Of a stretch of 64,000 nucleotides of DNA, positions 18,742-27,966 are shown piece after piece. Source of the stretch: Shewanella marina JCM 15074 (lineage in GTDB: Bacteria > Pseudomonadota > Gammaproteobacteria > Enterobacterales > Shewanellaceae); contig NZ_BALM01000003.1 of NCBI RefSeq assembly GCF_000614975.1, forward strand, positions 124,001 to 188,000. The letters are read 5' to 3'. Every line of letters begins with the position of its first letter. Position 1 is the first letter of the stretch. Position numbers and translations under genes: made by a program. The notes under the pieces were generated by a model. That model ran no database searches, had not been told where the DNA came from, and saw only the letters and a list, made by a program, of their open reading frames with translations.

Positions 18742-18770
18742 TAACCTGCTCGCTAAAGTGAGTTAGGTTA
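18742..18770. other. intergenic hairpin without T run
   Basis: TAACCT, then CTCGCT, a 2-base loop, AGTGAG and AGGTTA fold into a 12-bp stem (one G-T pair) interrupted by a small internal loop. It lies between the secreted-protein gene and the cupin gene. It could be a weak terminator or an operator; no T tract follows. Confidence 0.45.
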
Positions 18771-18837
18771 CTCTGTATCATAGTCTTATTTGTTACCGTA
18801 GGACGTTCTTTACTGTATCAACATTGGGGGTATGAAC

Positions 18838-19200
18838 ATGAGCCAAGTCATTAATTTGAAAAATAAGCTCGATTTATTTCAACAACATTGGTCGCCTAAA
18901 GTGATTGCTGAAATGAATGACTGTCAATTTAAATTAGCAAAGGTACAAGGTGAGTTTGTTTGGCATCAACACGATGATACCGATGAGGTTTTTTTTGTGG
19001 TTTCAGGCCAACTTCATATCGCCTTTAATGATGAGATTATTACGCTTAATGAGGGGGAATTATATGTTGTGCCTAAGGGAGTAAAACATAAACCCTATGC
19101 GGAGCAAGAATGCCATATCATGCTTATTGAACCTAAAGGTGTAATAAATACAGGTGAAGCACCAAGTCATTTAACCGCAAATAATGATATTTGGGTTTAA
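18838..19200 (+). CDS. cupin-domain protein
   Basis: Cytoplasmic single-domain cupin of 120 residues. The metal-binding cupin motif 1 is EFVWHQHDDTDEVFFVVSG (two His and one Glu in the usual HxH-x4-E arrangement) and motif 2 is ELYVVPKGVKHKPYAEQE (His). The start ATG 18838 is preferred over ATG 18832 because GGGGG then sits 7 bases upstream. Such small cupins include metal-dependent isomerases, dioxygenases and storage or sensor proteins; nothing here narrows the substrate. It stands alone. Confidence 0.8.
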   Translation: MSQVINLKNKLDLFQQHWSPKVIAEMNDCQFKLAKVQGEFVWHQHDDTDEVFFVVSGQLHIAFNDEIITLNEGELYVVPKGVKHKPYAEQECHIMLIEPKGVINTGEAPSHLTANNDIWV

Positions 19201-19334
19201 CAATCAACATTTCGCTAAATCAAGTCAAAAATAAAGGCTGACCGGCTTTAAAGCGTTCACACCTTTAAATCTAACCGTTGTTGCGCTAGTTTACTATTTA
19301 ATCGTTGTTTGTTAGATAGGTATAAGGATTATTT

Positions 19335-19676
19335 ATGCTGGCACAATGTCATTGCGGTAATGTCACTATTTCTATGGCAGCTAAAATTGAGCAAGTTACT
19401 CATTGCAATTGTTCAATATGCTATCGTCTAGGGGCAATCTGGGCTTACTTTTTACCCGAGCAAGTACAAGTTAATTGTTCTGTCACTTCAACTAAAACCT
19501 ATCGGCATGGCGACCAATATATCGATTTCCATCATTGCCCTGTGTGTGGTTGTTGTACTCATTATACGATGACTGAGCGTATCGATATGTCGCGAGTTGC
19601 AGTTAATTTACGTATGACTGATGCCGATAATATTAATCAAATTGATGTGCGTTATTTTGATGGTGCCAGTATGTAA
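19335..19676 (+). CDS. GFA-family (CENP-V/GFA domain) zinc protein
   Basis: A 113-residue member of the glutathione-dependent formaldehyde-activating enzyme-like (GFA) family. The zinc-binding cysteines appear in order as QCHCGNV, HCNCSICYRLG and HHCPVCG. AAGGATT precedes the ATG. Despite the family name most members have no proven activity, and no formaldehyde-detoxification partner lies nearby. It is followed by a bidirectional terminator. Confidence 0.88.
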   Translation: MLAQCHCGNVTISMAAKIEQVTHCNCSICYRLGAIWAYFLPEQVQVNCSVTSTKTYRHGDQYIDFHHCPVCGCCTHYTMTERIDMSRVAVNLRMTDADNINQIDVRYFDGASM

Positions 19677-19728
19677 GATCGCTGAGTAGCGATGTTGTCG
19701 TTCTACATTTAGGTGAAAATTCGTATAA

Positions 19729-19753
19729 AAAAAGGCTCATTGCGAGCCTTTTT
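19729..19753. terminator. bidirectional terminator
   Basis: 10-bp stem AAAAAGGCTC / GAGCCTTTTT with a 5-base loop, between the convergent genes ending at 19676 and 19765. Confidence 0.9.
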
Positions 19754-19764
19754 AGTCTCTATAA

Positions 19765-20505
19765 TTACTTCTTTTGTTTCTTGTTCCAGTGGCGTGTGTT
19801 GTACACAAACTCTGGTAAATATTTAGTGAGCCAAGCAATCATACGCCAGCGTTTAGTGACATAAGCATGACGCTTGCCTTTGGCTAAGGCTTTTAGCACT
19901 TGGCCAGCAACCACATTAATGGGTGACAGCCATAATTTGCTGCCTTGCATTGCCGCTTTGTCTAGCAAGCCTAATTGAATGTCGGTAATGGTGATTGGCA
20001 GCTTTAAACGCTGCGCGTGCATTGATAAGCCTTGTAGGTAATTGATACCAAATGCTTTTGATGCATGGTAAGCCACACTTGGGCCGCCACGTAAGCCTGC
20101 AATTGAGTTAATGGCACCTAATTGACCATAACCTTGTTCTACAAATAATTTAAATGCGGTATTACAGATTGCGGCAAAGCCCATCACATTCACATTAATG
20201 ATGTCTTCATCCATCTGCCAAGGTAACTCTGGGTTATAGCCATTGAGACCTGTGTTCACTAATACTAAATGAGCGCCGCCAAGTTGTTGCCAGACGGTTT
20301 CAATTTGATTGATAATAGCCTGCGGATTTTCAATATCAAGTGCATGTACCGTTGCTTTAGTTGGCAATGATTCTGCAAAAGCATGTAATTGTTCTGGCTG
20401 TTGAGCAAAAAGCGCTAATTCAACATTTTGCTGTGCGAGTTGGCGGGCAATTTCTTGGCTAAGTTGCGAGCTGGCGCCCACAATAATGGCAGTTGCTAGA
20501 GTCAT
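19765..20505 (-). CDS. short-chain dehydrogenase/reductase
   Basis: A 246-residue SDR enzyme. The cofactor motif is VGASSQLSQEIA, a variant of TGxxxGxG. The catalytic set is complete: Ser in INSIAGLRGG and YHASK with Tyr and Lys. The C-terminus is basic and hydrophobic (RWRMIAWLTKYLPEF), as in membrane-associated SDRs. The start at 20505 aligns with the family; a longer frame to 20523 adds six residues with no better ribosome site. Substrate unknown. It diverges from the lipoprotein gene at 20633. Confidence 0.85.
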   Translation of the reverse strand: MTLATAIIVGASSQLSQEIARQLAQQNVELALFAQQPEQLHAFAESLPTKATVHALDIENPQAIINQIETVWQQLGGAHLVLVNTGLNGYNPELPWQMDEDIINVNVMGFAAICNTAFKLFVEQGYGQLGAINSIAGLRGGPSVAYHASKAFGINYLQGLSMHAQRLKLPITITDIQLGLLDKAAMQGSKLWLSPINVVAGQVLKALAKGKRHAYVTKRWRMIAWLTKYLPEFVYNTRHWNKKQKK

Positions 20506-20632
20506 AATGTCATAAGAAAGCATAAAGGGATGCTAATGATATGAGGTTCTATGCCACAGGACAAGATTTATCATATATCACATATGGAAGTATAGACATC
20601 TAGAAGTCTTTCTGTATTATTAGGAGTAGCAA

Positions 20633-21037
20633 ATGAGAAAGTGGGCAAAAGTGTTAGCAGTGCCATTATTGGCTGTAGTGGGTTTATTAAGTGGTTGTGC
20701 AACATCAAACTCCATGGTTGAAATTCATGGTGATACTTGGTTCCGTGAGCGTATGGTGCTGCCACCTGAAGCGGTATTAACAGTACAACTACAAGATGTA
20801 TCTCGCGCAGATGCACCTGCGATTGTGATGGCTGAATTGGCGCGCGATGATGTGAGTACGCCGTCACCATTCTCATTTACTATGGATAAAGATCAGTTTG
20901 TTAAGGGTCACAGATATACTATTGCGGCTAAAATTACCTTAAACGATAAGCTTCTGTTTATTAATACTCAGTCTTATCCGGTTGATTTAGCGTCGCAAGC
21001 TCCTATCTCTGTGATGTTACAGAAAGTTGGCCGCTAA
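20633..21037 (+). CDS. YbaY/YscW-family lipoprotein
   Basis: Lipoprotein of 134 residues. The signal peptide ends in the lipobox LSGC, giving a lipidated Cys near residue 23. The mature part (FRERMVLPPEAVLTVQLQDVS, then SPFSFTMDKDQF) resembles the YbaY/YscW family and the lipoprotein at 14869-15279, so the window holds two distant paralogues. AGGAG precedes the ATG. It lies directly upstream of metA but is separated from it by a hairpin region, so co-transcription is uncertain. Confidence 0.8.
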   Translation: MRKWAKVLAVPLLAVVGLLSGCATSNSMVEIHGDTWFRERMVLPPEAVLTVQLQDVSRADAPAIVMAELARDDVSTPSPFSFTMDKDQFVKGHRYTIAAKITLNDKLLFINTQSYPVDLASQAPISVMLQKVGR

Positions 21038-21077
21038 TTTGTACGAGTTTGTACTCATTTTGTAATAGAGTCTTATG

Positions 21078-21112
21078 ACAGCGCCGCTTTTAATTTAAGG
21101 AAGAGGCGCTGT
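21078..21112 (+). promoter_or_regulatory. inverted repeat enclosing the metA ribosome-binding site
   Basis: ACAGCGCC (21078-21085) and GGCGCTGT (21105-21112) are exact complements. The loop holds AAGGAAG, the only good Shine-Dalgarno for the metA ATG at 21115, so the hairpin could mask translation initiation. A terminator for the upstream lipoprotein gene is an alternative, but only TTT follows. Confidence 0.45.
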
Positions 21113-21114
21113 TT

Positions 21115-22058
21115 ATGCCAGTTAGGATCCCCGATCATCTCCCGCTGCTGAAATATTGCAGTCTGAAAACATCTTTGTGATGTCTGAAACCCGTGCTGCT
21201 AATCAAGATATCAGACCGATGCGGGTACTGTTACTCAATTTAATGCCCAATAAAATTGAAACTGAAACGCAAATATTGCGCTTGTTGGGTAACACGCCAT
21301 TGCAAGTTGATATTGATCTATTACGTATTCACGACAAAGCTTCAAAACATACTTCGGTTGATCACATGAATGCGTTTTATCGTGATTTTGAACAGGTACG
21401 CCACAATAATTATGATGGTCTAATCATCACGGGGGCGCCGTTAGGGCAGATCGACTTTGCTGAGGTAAGTTACTGGCAGCATATTCAACAGATTATTGAT
21501 TGGTCGCAATCTCATGTCACTTCAACATTGTTTTTATGTTGGGCGGCTCATGCTGGCTTATATCATTTATATGGTTTAGAAAGAACAATCTTACCGGTTA
21601 AGCGTTCAGGGGTATTTTTGCATCAACGAGTCAATCAACATTTCCCGTTGTTACGTGGCTTTGACGATGAATTTTATGCACCGCATTCACGTTTTGCCGA
21701 GATGGATATTAAGCAAATACACGAGCACCCAGATCTAACGGTATTAGCCAGTTCAGATGAGGCTGGGGCGTATTTAGTGTTGAGTCGTGATAATCGTAAT
21801 CTATTTGTCACTGGGCATCCTGAATATAATAAAGTCACGCTTAATGATGAATATCAACGTGATGTCGAGCTAGGGCTTGCGCCACAATTGCCGCAAAATT
21901 ATTATAAAAATGATGATCCGAATGCTGCTGCGATTGCACGTTGGCACAGCCATGGTAGTTTGCTGATAAGCAATTGGCTTAATTACTATGTATACCAGCT
22001 TACCCCTTATGATCTTTCAGATCTTTCTGCTACCACTCCATGGGAAAGTAATCCATAA
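21115..22058 (+). CDS. metA: homoserine O-succinyltransferase (frameshift near 21144)
   Basis: First dedicated step of methionine synthesis: succinyl transfer from succinyl-CoA to homoserine. Restored length is about 314 residues (E. coli MetA has 309). The nucleophile Cys lies in [14 protein letters not shown], and the catalytic His/Glu region is [13 protein letters not shown]. The N-terminus [10 protein letters not shown] is encoded from ATG 21115 in one frame, while [13 protein letters not shown] and everything after it is in another. Adding one G at CCG-CTG (21142-21147) joins them as in the family. This is probably a sequence error; otherwise the cell would need methionine or would start translation at an internal ATG such as 21180. 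Confidence 0.92.
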
Positions 22059-22075
22059 ATACTCTTTAATTGATT

Positions 22076-22110
22076 GATTTAGCGGATGTAGCCACAACTG
22101 CTAAATCTTT
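22076..22110 (+). terminator. probable terminator after metA
   Basis: GATTTAGC (22076-22083) pairs with GCTAAATC (22100-22107), and partial pairing extends inward around a 4-base loop. TTT follows. It lies 18 bases after the metA stop codon. Confidence 0.5.
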
Positions 22111-22170
22111 AATACACCTGTTTGTAAAGCTATTCTGCCAACCTGTTTCCTCATCCTTATTTTGAACATT

Positions 22171-22217
22171 TTAATAACACTTGCTTTACGTTCTCGTAAA
22201 CGTCAAAGTGTTATTAA
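22171..22217. promoter_or_regulatory. nested palindrome in the ivd promoter region
   Basis: An outer perfect 12-bp inverted repeat (TTAATAACACTT at 22171-22182, AAGTGTTATTAA at 22206-22217) encloses an inner TTTACG-TTCT-CGTAAA repeat. The candidate LiuR operator (22191-22206) lies inside. It ends 20 bases before the ivdA start. No T tract follows, so a protein-binding site is more likely than a terminator. Confidence 0.6.
22191..22206 (-). promoter_or_regulatory. candidate LiuR operator upstream of ivd
   Basis: On the minus strand this reads TTGACGTTTACGAGAA. It shares the TTnACsTTTACG core with the element before liuR at 9928-9943. Joint control of liu and ivd by LiuR is known in related bacteria; binding here is inferred. 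Confidence 0.6.
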
Positions 22218-22237
22218 GAGTAAGTACTGAATAAGGA

Positions 22238-23427
22238 TTGAGCAGTATGAGTATGCCAAATGATGTTGTGATAGTCGCCGCAAAACGTACACCTATGGGG
22301 GGATTTCAGGGAGTTCTCTCTAGTATGACGTCGCCACAATTGGGGGCTGAGGCGATAAAAGCCGTCATTAATCAAAGTAAAGTTGATGTTGATATGATTG
22401 ATGAAGTGCTTATGGGCTGTGTCTTAACTGCTGGTGTTAAACAAGCCCCTGCAAGACAAGCGAGCTTATTAGCACAGTTACCGCAACATATCGGTGCCAC
22501 AACTATTAATAAGGTTTGTGGTTCAGGCATGAAAACCGTCATGCTTGCTCATGATTTAATTAAAGCTGAAAGTGCCAATGTGGTGATTGCGGGGGGATGG
22601 AAAGCATGAGCCAAGCCCCATATTTATTACAAAAAGCCCGTAGTGGACTACGCATGGGGCATGACAACATCTTAGATCATATGTTCCTCGATGGTCTTGA
22701 AGATGCCTACACTGGTGGTGCCATGGGCACCTTTGCTCAAACCACCGCCGATGTACATCAAATTTCACGCGAACAAATGGATGAGTTTGCACTCACATCG
22801 CTAGCCAAAGCCAATGATGCAATTAATTGCGGCGCATTTTTAAATGAAATTACGCCAGTCACCGTCACCCATCGAAAAGGTTCAAACTTGGTTGCAGAAG
22901 ATGAGCAACCGGGTAATGCACGACCAGAAAAAATTCCGCAATTACGACCTGCATTTGCTAAAGATGGCACCATTACAGCGGCTAATTCTAGCTCCATTTC
23001 TGATGGTGCCGCAGCTGTTATGTTGATGAGTCGTACTCAAGCTGAATCTTTAAGCCTGCCTATTTTAGCGACCATTAAGGCGCATACCACCCATGCACAA
23101 CAGCCGGAACAATTTACCACCGCGCCAGTGGGAGCCATCAATAAGCTGTTTGACAAAGTGGGCTGGAGTAAAGATGAGGTTGATTTATATGAGATTAACG
23201 AAGCTTTTGCAATGGTGACCATGCTGGCGATCAGTGAATTAGGACTCGATGCTAGCAAGGTTAATATCAATGGCGGTGCTTGTGCGTTAGGTCATCCCAT
23301 CGGCTGCTCTGGGACACGGATTTTGGTGACCCTGATTTATGCATTAAGACAAGCGGGTCTGCATAAAGGCGTGGCGAGTTTATGTATTGGTGGTGGTGAA
23401 GCAACTGCGATTGCGATTGAAGTTTAA
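22238..23427 (+). CDS. ivdA: acetyl-CoA C-acyltransferase of isoleucine degradation (frameshift near 22600)
   Basis: Thiolase of about 396 residues when restored, expected to cleave 2-methylacetoacetyl-CoA to acetyl-CoA and propionyl-CoA, and able in principle to act on acetoacetyl-CoA. The nucleophilic Cys is in [11 protein letters not shown], the His in [14 protein letters not shown] and the second Cys in LCIGGGEA. The first 120 residues and the rest lie in different frames. The junction is a run of six G where seven would give the family sequence [23 protein letters not shown] precedes the ATG. It is the first gene of the ivd operon. Confidence 0.93.
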
Positions 23428-23453
23428 TCAGGCCATTAGGTAAGGAGATATTG

Positions 23454-24944
23454 ATGAAACAAGTTCAGCATTATATTAATGGTCAGTTTACTCAAGGGGC
23501 TGGCACACAACAAATATTGGTGACTAATCCTGCTAATAATCAGGCCATTTCTACAATTAATTGCGCGACCGCTGATGAAGTCAATCAAGCGGTACAGAGT
23601 GCAAAACAAGCGTATATGAGTTGGCGTGAAGTGCCTGTCTCTGAGCGAGCGCGGGTAATGTTGCGTTATCAGCAACTGCTTAAAGATCATCATGATGAAC
23701 TTGCTGAAATTTTAGCTCTAGAAACGGGTAAAACCTTGATTGATGCTAAAGGTGATGTTTGGCGAGGCATAGAAGTGGCTGAACATGCCTGCAATATTGC
23801 GTCATTAATGATGGGCGAAACCGTTGAAAATGTCGCCCGTGATATCGATTGTTATAGCTATACCCAACCACTTGGGGTTTGTGTTGGTATAACCCCATTT
23901 AATTTTCCTGCCATGATCCCGTTATGGATGTTCCCGTTAGCCGTTGCATGCGGTAATAGCTTTATTCTAAAACCTTCAGAGCAAGATCCCATGACACCGC
24001 AGCGTCTGATAGAGCTGTTTATTGAAGCCGGTGCGCCTGCCCATATTGTGCAGTTATTGCATGGTGATAAAGCCGTGGTCGATCAACTGTTATTAGATTC
24101 TGACGTAAAAGCAGTGTCATTTGTTGGCTCTGTTAATGTTGGCAAATATATCTATAAAACCGGCACCGAAAACCTTAAACGAGTGCAGGCATTCGCAGGG
24201 GCTAAAAACCATTGCGTGATTATGCCAGATGCCAATAAAGGTCAAGTGCTCAACAACTTAGTCGGCGCCTCTGTTGGTGCTGGTGGTCAGCGTTGTATGG
24301 CGATTTCAGTGGCGGTGTTTGTGGGAGAATCGAAACAATGGATTGATGAGTTAGCGGCTAAATTAGCCGAGGTTAAACCCGGGTTGTGGGATGATCCCGA
24401 TGCGGCTTATGGCCCCTTGATTAACCCACAAGCAAAGCAACGAGTATTGAATCTTATCGCCGAAGGTAAAGCGCAAGGAGCAACTTGTTTATTAGATGGT
24501 TCCGAGTTTACTTTAGCGGGTTACGAGTCAGGCAATTGGGTTGGGCCAACATTGTTTACTGACGTTACGCCAACAATGGGTATTTACCAGCAAGAGATTT
24601 TTGGTCCGGTGCTCTGCTGCGTTTGTGTTGATAGTTTAGAAGAAGCGATTGCCCTTGTTAATGCTAACCCTTATGGCAACGGGACTTCAATATTTACTGC
24701 CAGTGGCGGCGCAGCAAGGCAATATCAGCATCAAGTGGAAGTGGGGCAAGTGGGGATCAATGTCGCGATTCCGGTGCCATTACCTTTCTTCTCATTTACT
24801 GGCTGGAAAGGCAGTTTTTATGGCGATCAGCACGCTTACGGTAAGCAAGCGATACGTTTTTATACCGAAACAAAAACCGTTACCGCGCGTTGGTTTGATG
24901 ATGACAGTGTATCTGGGCCGAATATGACCATTAATTTGAAATAA
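23454..24944 (+). CDS. ivdB: methylmalonate-semialdehyde dehydrogenase (CoA-acylating)
   Basis: NAD- and CoA-dependent aldehyde dehydrogenase (496 residues, also called MmsA) converting methylmalonate semialdehyde to propionyl-CoA in valine degradation. The catalytic Cys is in [14 protein letters not shown], the NAD-binding region in [14 protein letters not shown], and [15 protein letters not shown] is typical for MmsA. AAGGAG precedes ATG 23454, favoured over an in-frame TTG directly before it. It lies 26 bases after ivdA in the operon. Confidence 0.95.
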   Translation: MKQVQHYINGQFTQGAGTQQILVTNPANNQAISTINCATADEVNQAVQSAKQAYMSWREVPVSERARVMLRYQQLLKDHHDELAEILALETGKTLIDAKGDVWRGIEVAEHACNIASLMMGETVENVARDIDCYSYTQPLGVCVGITPFNFPAMIPLWMFPLAVACGNSFILKPSEQDPMTPQRLIELFIEAGAPAHIVQLLHGDKAVVDQLLLDSDVKAVSFVGSVNVGKYIYKTGTENLKRVQAFAGAKNHCVIMPDANKGQVLNNLVGASVGAGGQRCMAISVAVFVGESKQWIDELAAKLAEVKPGLWDDPDAAYGPLINPQAKQRVLNLIAEGKAQGATCLLDGSEFTLAGYESGNWVGPTLFTDVTPTMGIYQQEIFGPVLCCVCVDSLEEAIALVNANPYGNGTSIFTASGGAARQYQHQVEVGQVGINVAIPVPLPFFSFTGWKGSFYGDQHAYGKQAIRFYTETKTVTARWFDDDSVSGPNMTINLK

Positions 24945-24956
24945 GGAGTGGCCTAA

Positions 24957-26114
24957 ATGGATTTTAATTTAAATGATGATCAACGTCAGTTTGTAGAACT
25001 TGCGCGGCAATTTGCCGCTGATGAGTTAGCGCCTTATGCCGCAGAGTGGGATGAGCAACACTTTTTTCCCAAAGCCACATTGCAGCAAGCTGGCGAGTTA
25101 GGCTTTTGCGCTTTGTATTGTCCTGAAGAACAAGGTGGCATGGGCTTGTCGCGTTTAGATGCTGCGTTGATATTCGAGCAGTTAGCACAGGGTTGTACTA
25201 CCACGACTGCGATGCTGACAATTCATAATATGGCAACTTGGATGATCACCAGTTTTGGCCATGCAGCGTTATTAGAACAATGGGCCGAACCTCTTACAAC
25301 AGGTCAGTATCTGGCCTCATATTGCTTAACTGAACCCGGCGCTGGCAGTGATGCGGCATCACTACAAACCAAAGCCGTCAAAGAGGGTGACGATTATTTG
25401 GTTTCTGGCTCGAAAATGTTTATTTCAGGTGCGGGCGAGACTGAAATGCTGGTGGTGATGTGCCGTACAGGAGGCGAGGGGCCTAAAGGGATCTCTGCGA
25501 TTGCGATTCCAGCAGACAGTGATGGTATCAGTTACGGTAAAGCCGAAAAGAAAATGGGCTGGAATGCACAGCCAACCCGATTAGTCACGTTTGATAATGT
25601 GCGAGTGCCAGCCACTCATCTATTAGGCGAAGAGGGACAAGGCTTTACCTTTGCAATGAAAGGGCTTGATGGTGGCCGTATTAATATTGCGACCTGTTCA
25701 GTAGGAACTGCGCAAGCCGCATTAGAGCGTGCCCGTGATTACATGCATGAGCGCAGTCAGTTTGGTAAACCATTAGCCGCCTTTCAAGCACTGCAATTTA
25801 AATTAGCCGATATGGCGACAGAGCTGGTGGCAGCGAGGCAAATGGTGCGTTTAGCTGCCTTTAAACTCGATCAGCAAGATCCCCAAGCGACCACCTATTG
25901 CGCCATGGCTAAACGGTTTGCAACCGACGTTGGCTTTAAAGTCTGCGACAGTGCTTTGCAAATACATGGTGGCTACGGCTACATTCAAGAGTACCCGTTA
26001 GAGCGCCATGTGCGTGATGTACGCGTGCATCAAATTCTAGAAGGGACGAATGAAATTATGCGGCTGATTATCGCCAAGCGATTATTAGATGCCAATGCAG
26101 CGTTAATTGAATAA
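24957..26114 (+). CDS. ivdC: acyl-CoA dehydrogenase (isobutyryl/2-methylbutyryl-CoA type)
   Basis: FAD-dependent dehydrogenase of 385 residues for the branched-chain acyl-CoAs of valine and isoleucine degradation. Signatures are CLTEPGAGSDAASL, MFISGAGE, GLDGGRINIATCSVG, QIHGGYGYIQEYPLER with the following RVHQILEGTNEIMR, where the catalytic Glu of this class resides. AAGGAG precedes the ATG, 12 bases after ivdB. It is a different subgroup from LiuA. The exact branched substrate is inferred from operon context. Confidence 0.93.
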   Translation: MDFNLNDDQRQFVELARQFAADELAPYAAEWDEQHFFPKATLQQAGELGFCALYCPEEQGGMGLSRLDAALIFEQLAQGCTTTTAMLTIHNMATWMITSFGHAALLEQWAEPLTTGQYLASYCLTEPGAGSDAASLQTKAVKEGDDYLVSGSKMFISGAGETEMLVVMCRTGGEGPKGISAIAIPADSDGISYGKAEKKMGWNAQPTRLVTFDNVRVPATHLLGEEGQGFTFAMKGLDGGRINIATCSVGTAQAALERARDYMHERSQFGKPLAAFQALQFKLADMATELVAARQMVRLAAFKLDQQDPQATTYCAMAKRFATDVGFKVCDSALQIHGGYGYIQEYPLERHVRDVRVHQILEGTNEIMRLIIAKRLLDANAALIE

Positions 26115-26124
26115 GGAGCAGGTG

Positions 26125-26896
26125 ATGGACGGTATTAATTTTAAAATTGATGGGCATGTGGCCACGATTACAATGGCAAATCCACCTGCTAATACATGGA
26201 CCGAACAAAGTTTAAAATCCTTAACGCAACTGGTGCTTGAACTTGATAATGATCCTGATGTTTATGCGTTAGTGCTCACTGGTGAAGGCGACAAGTTCTT
26301 TTCTGCAGGGGCTGATTTAACCCTGTTTGCCGAGGGTGATAAAGGCGTAGCTGCTACCATGGCAATTACTTTTGGTGAGGCGTTTGAAACCTTGAGCCGC
26401 TTTCGTGGGGTATCAATTGCGGCGATTAATGGCTATGCATGGGGGGCGGCCTTGAGGTGGCATTAGCATGTGATATTCGTATTGTAGAGCAACAAGCACA
26501 AATGGCATTGCCTGAAGCCACCGTCGGTTTATTACCCTGTGCGGGCGGTACTCAGAATTTAACTGCGTTAGTGGGCGAGGGCTGGGCTAAACGGATGATT
26601 TTGTGTGGTGAGCGCATTAAAGCCGATAAGGATTAACGCTAGGATTAGTGGAAGAAGTGGTAGAGCAAGGCCAAGCTCTGACGGCGGCACAGGCATTAGC
26701 AGACAAAGTCGCTAATCAGAGTCCAAGTAGTGTCACTGTGTGTAAACAGCTTATTCAAGCAGGCCGTCACATGCCACGCAATCAGGCTTTATCGTTAGAG
26801 CGTGAGTTATTTGTGGGGTTGTTTGATACCGAAGATCAACAAGAGGGCGTAAGCGCCTTTTTAGAGAAGCGTAAAGCAAAGTGGAAGAATTGCTAA
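26125..26896 (+). CDS. ivdD: enoyl-CoA hydratase of valine/isoleucine degradation (two frameshifts)
   Basis: Crotonase-family hydratase of about 257 residues when restored. The first oxyanion-hole segment is KFFSAGADLTLF. The second is split: INGYAWGAALRWH ends at a stop, while GGGLEVALACDIRI continues in the next frame. One missing base at the G run near 26446-26455 restores GYAxGGGLEVALACD. A second minus-one shift near 26631 interrupts KADK-LTLGLVEEVVEQG. The start is ATG 26125 with AAGGAG. Its stop overlaps the ivdE start (TAATG). Likely substrates are methacrylyl-CoA and tiglyl-CoA. Confidence 0.88.
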
Positions 26897-27953
26897 TGGA
26901 TTGCGTATTAGTTGAAACCATCGCGGCCAGTCATGGTAAGCAACTTGGCTGCTTGACCTTGAATATACCCAAGTCACTCAATTCATTAAACCTCGAAATG
27001 GCACAGCGTTTATATCAACAGTTGCTCGATTGGCAAGTTGACGACAGCATTGTCGCGGTTTGGCTACAGGGCGCGGGTGAAAAGGCCTTTTGTGCGGGCG
27101 GTGATATTCGTGCCATTTATCAAGCCTCAGTTGATGACAATAGCGATTTGGTTAATGTCAGTCATGGTTTTTTCAGCCAAGAATATCAGCTTGATCTATT
27201 GATTCATCAATATGTTAAACCCGTTATAGTATGGGGGGACGGCATCGTGATGGGGGACGTTTAGGGCTTATGATGGGCGGCAGTCATCGACTTGTGACTG
27301 AGCAGTCAATGATTGCCATGCCGGAGGTGAGTATTGGACTGTATCCTGATGTGGGTGGCAGTTATTTTTTGCCAAGGATGCCTGCTAAAACAGGCTTGTT
27401 TTTGGGATTAACCGCTTATCGAATGAATGCTGCAGATGCACTCTATACTGGCGTTGCTACTCATGCGGTTAACCGTGATAGCCATGCTCAAATATTACAA
27501 GACTTACAAACATTTGATTGGATGCGAGATGATATTAATCACGGTTTAGATCAATTAATGAGTCAGCATGCTAGCTTACAACCCGCTAGTACTTTAGTGA
27601 GTCATCAAGCATTAATTAACCAATTAATGCAGGGCTCATTAGCCGATATTATTGGTCGATTTCAGCAATTAGATACAGAATTAGTGTGGTTGCAACGCGC
27701 GCAAAAGTCACTGTTAAAAGGCAGTCCGCTGAGTTGGTACATTGCTTATGCCCAAAGCCAATTATCATCAGAATTGAGTCTTGCAGAATGTTTTCAGTGG
27801 GAGCTTAATTTAAGTATTAACTGCTGTGTAAAGGGTGATTTTTGTGAAGGGGTACGAGCATTACTGGTCGATAAAGATCTTGCGCCGCAATGGCAATATA
27901 ACCAGCTTAGTGCAGCTGCTAGTGAACATGCTAAACAGTTAATGTCAGCCTAA
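26896..27953 (+). CDS. ivdE: 3-hydroxyisobutyryl-CoA hydrolase-type enoyl-CoA hydratase family protein (frameshift near 27255)
   Basis: About 352 residues when restored, the length of 3-hydroxyisobutyryl-CoA hydrolases rather than simple hydratases. It would release 3-hydroxyisobutyrate from its CoA ester in valine degradation. Signatures are KAFCAGGDIRAIY, the GIVMGGGRLGLMMGGSHR glycine-rich loop and PEVSIGLYPDVGGSYFLPR. The loop is broken by a run of five G at 27250-27254 where six would be needed. The start ATG 26896 overlaps the ivdD stop by one base. Confidence 0.9.
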
Positions 27954-27966
27954 AAGGAGTCATGTA

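Noticed and set aside
22238-27953. Phase variation of the ivd genes through G runs.
   Set aside because: Runs are only five to six G, catabolic genes are not typical phase-variable loci, and similar breaks without long runs occur elsewhere in the window; sequence error is simpler.
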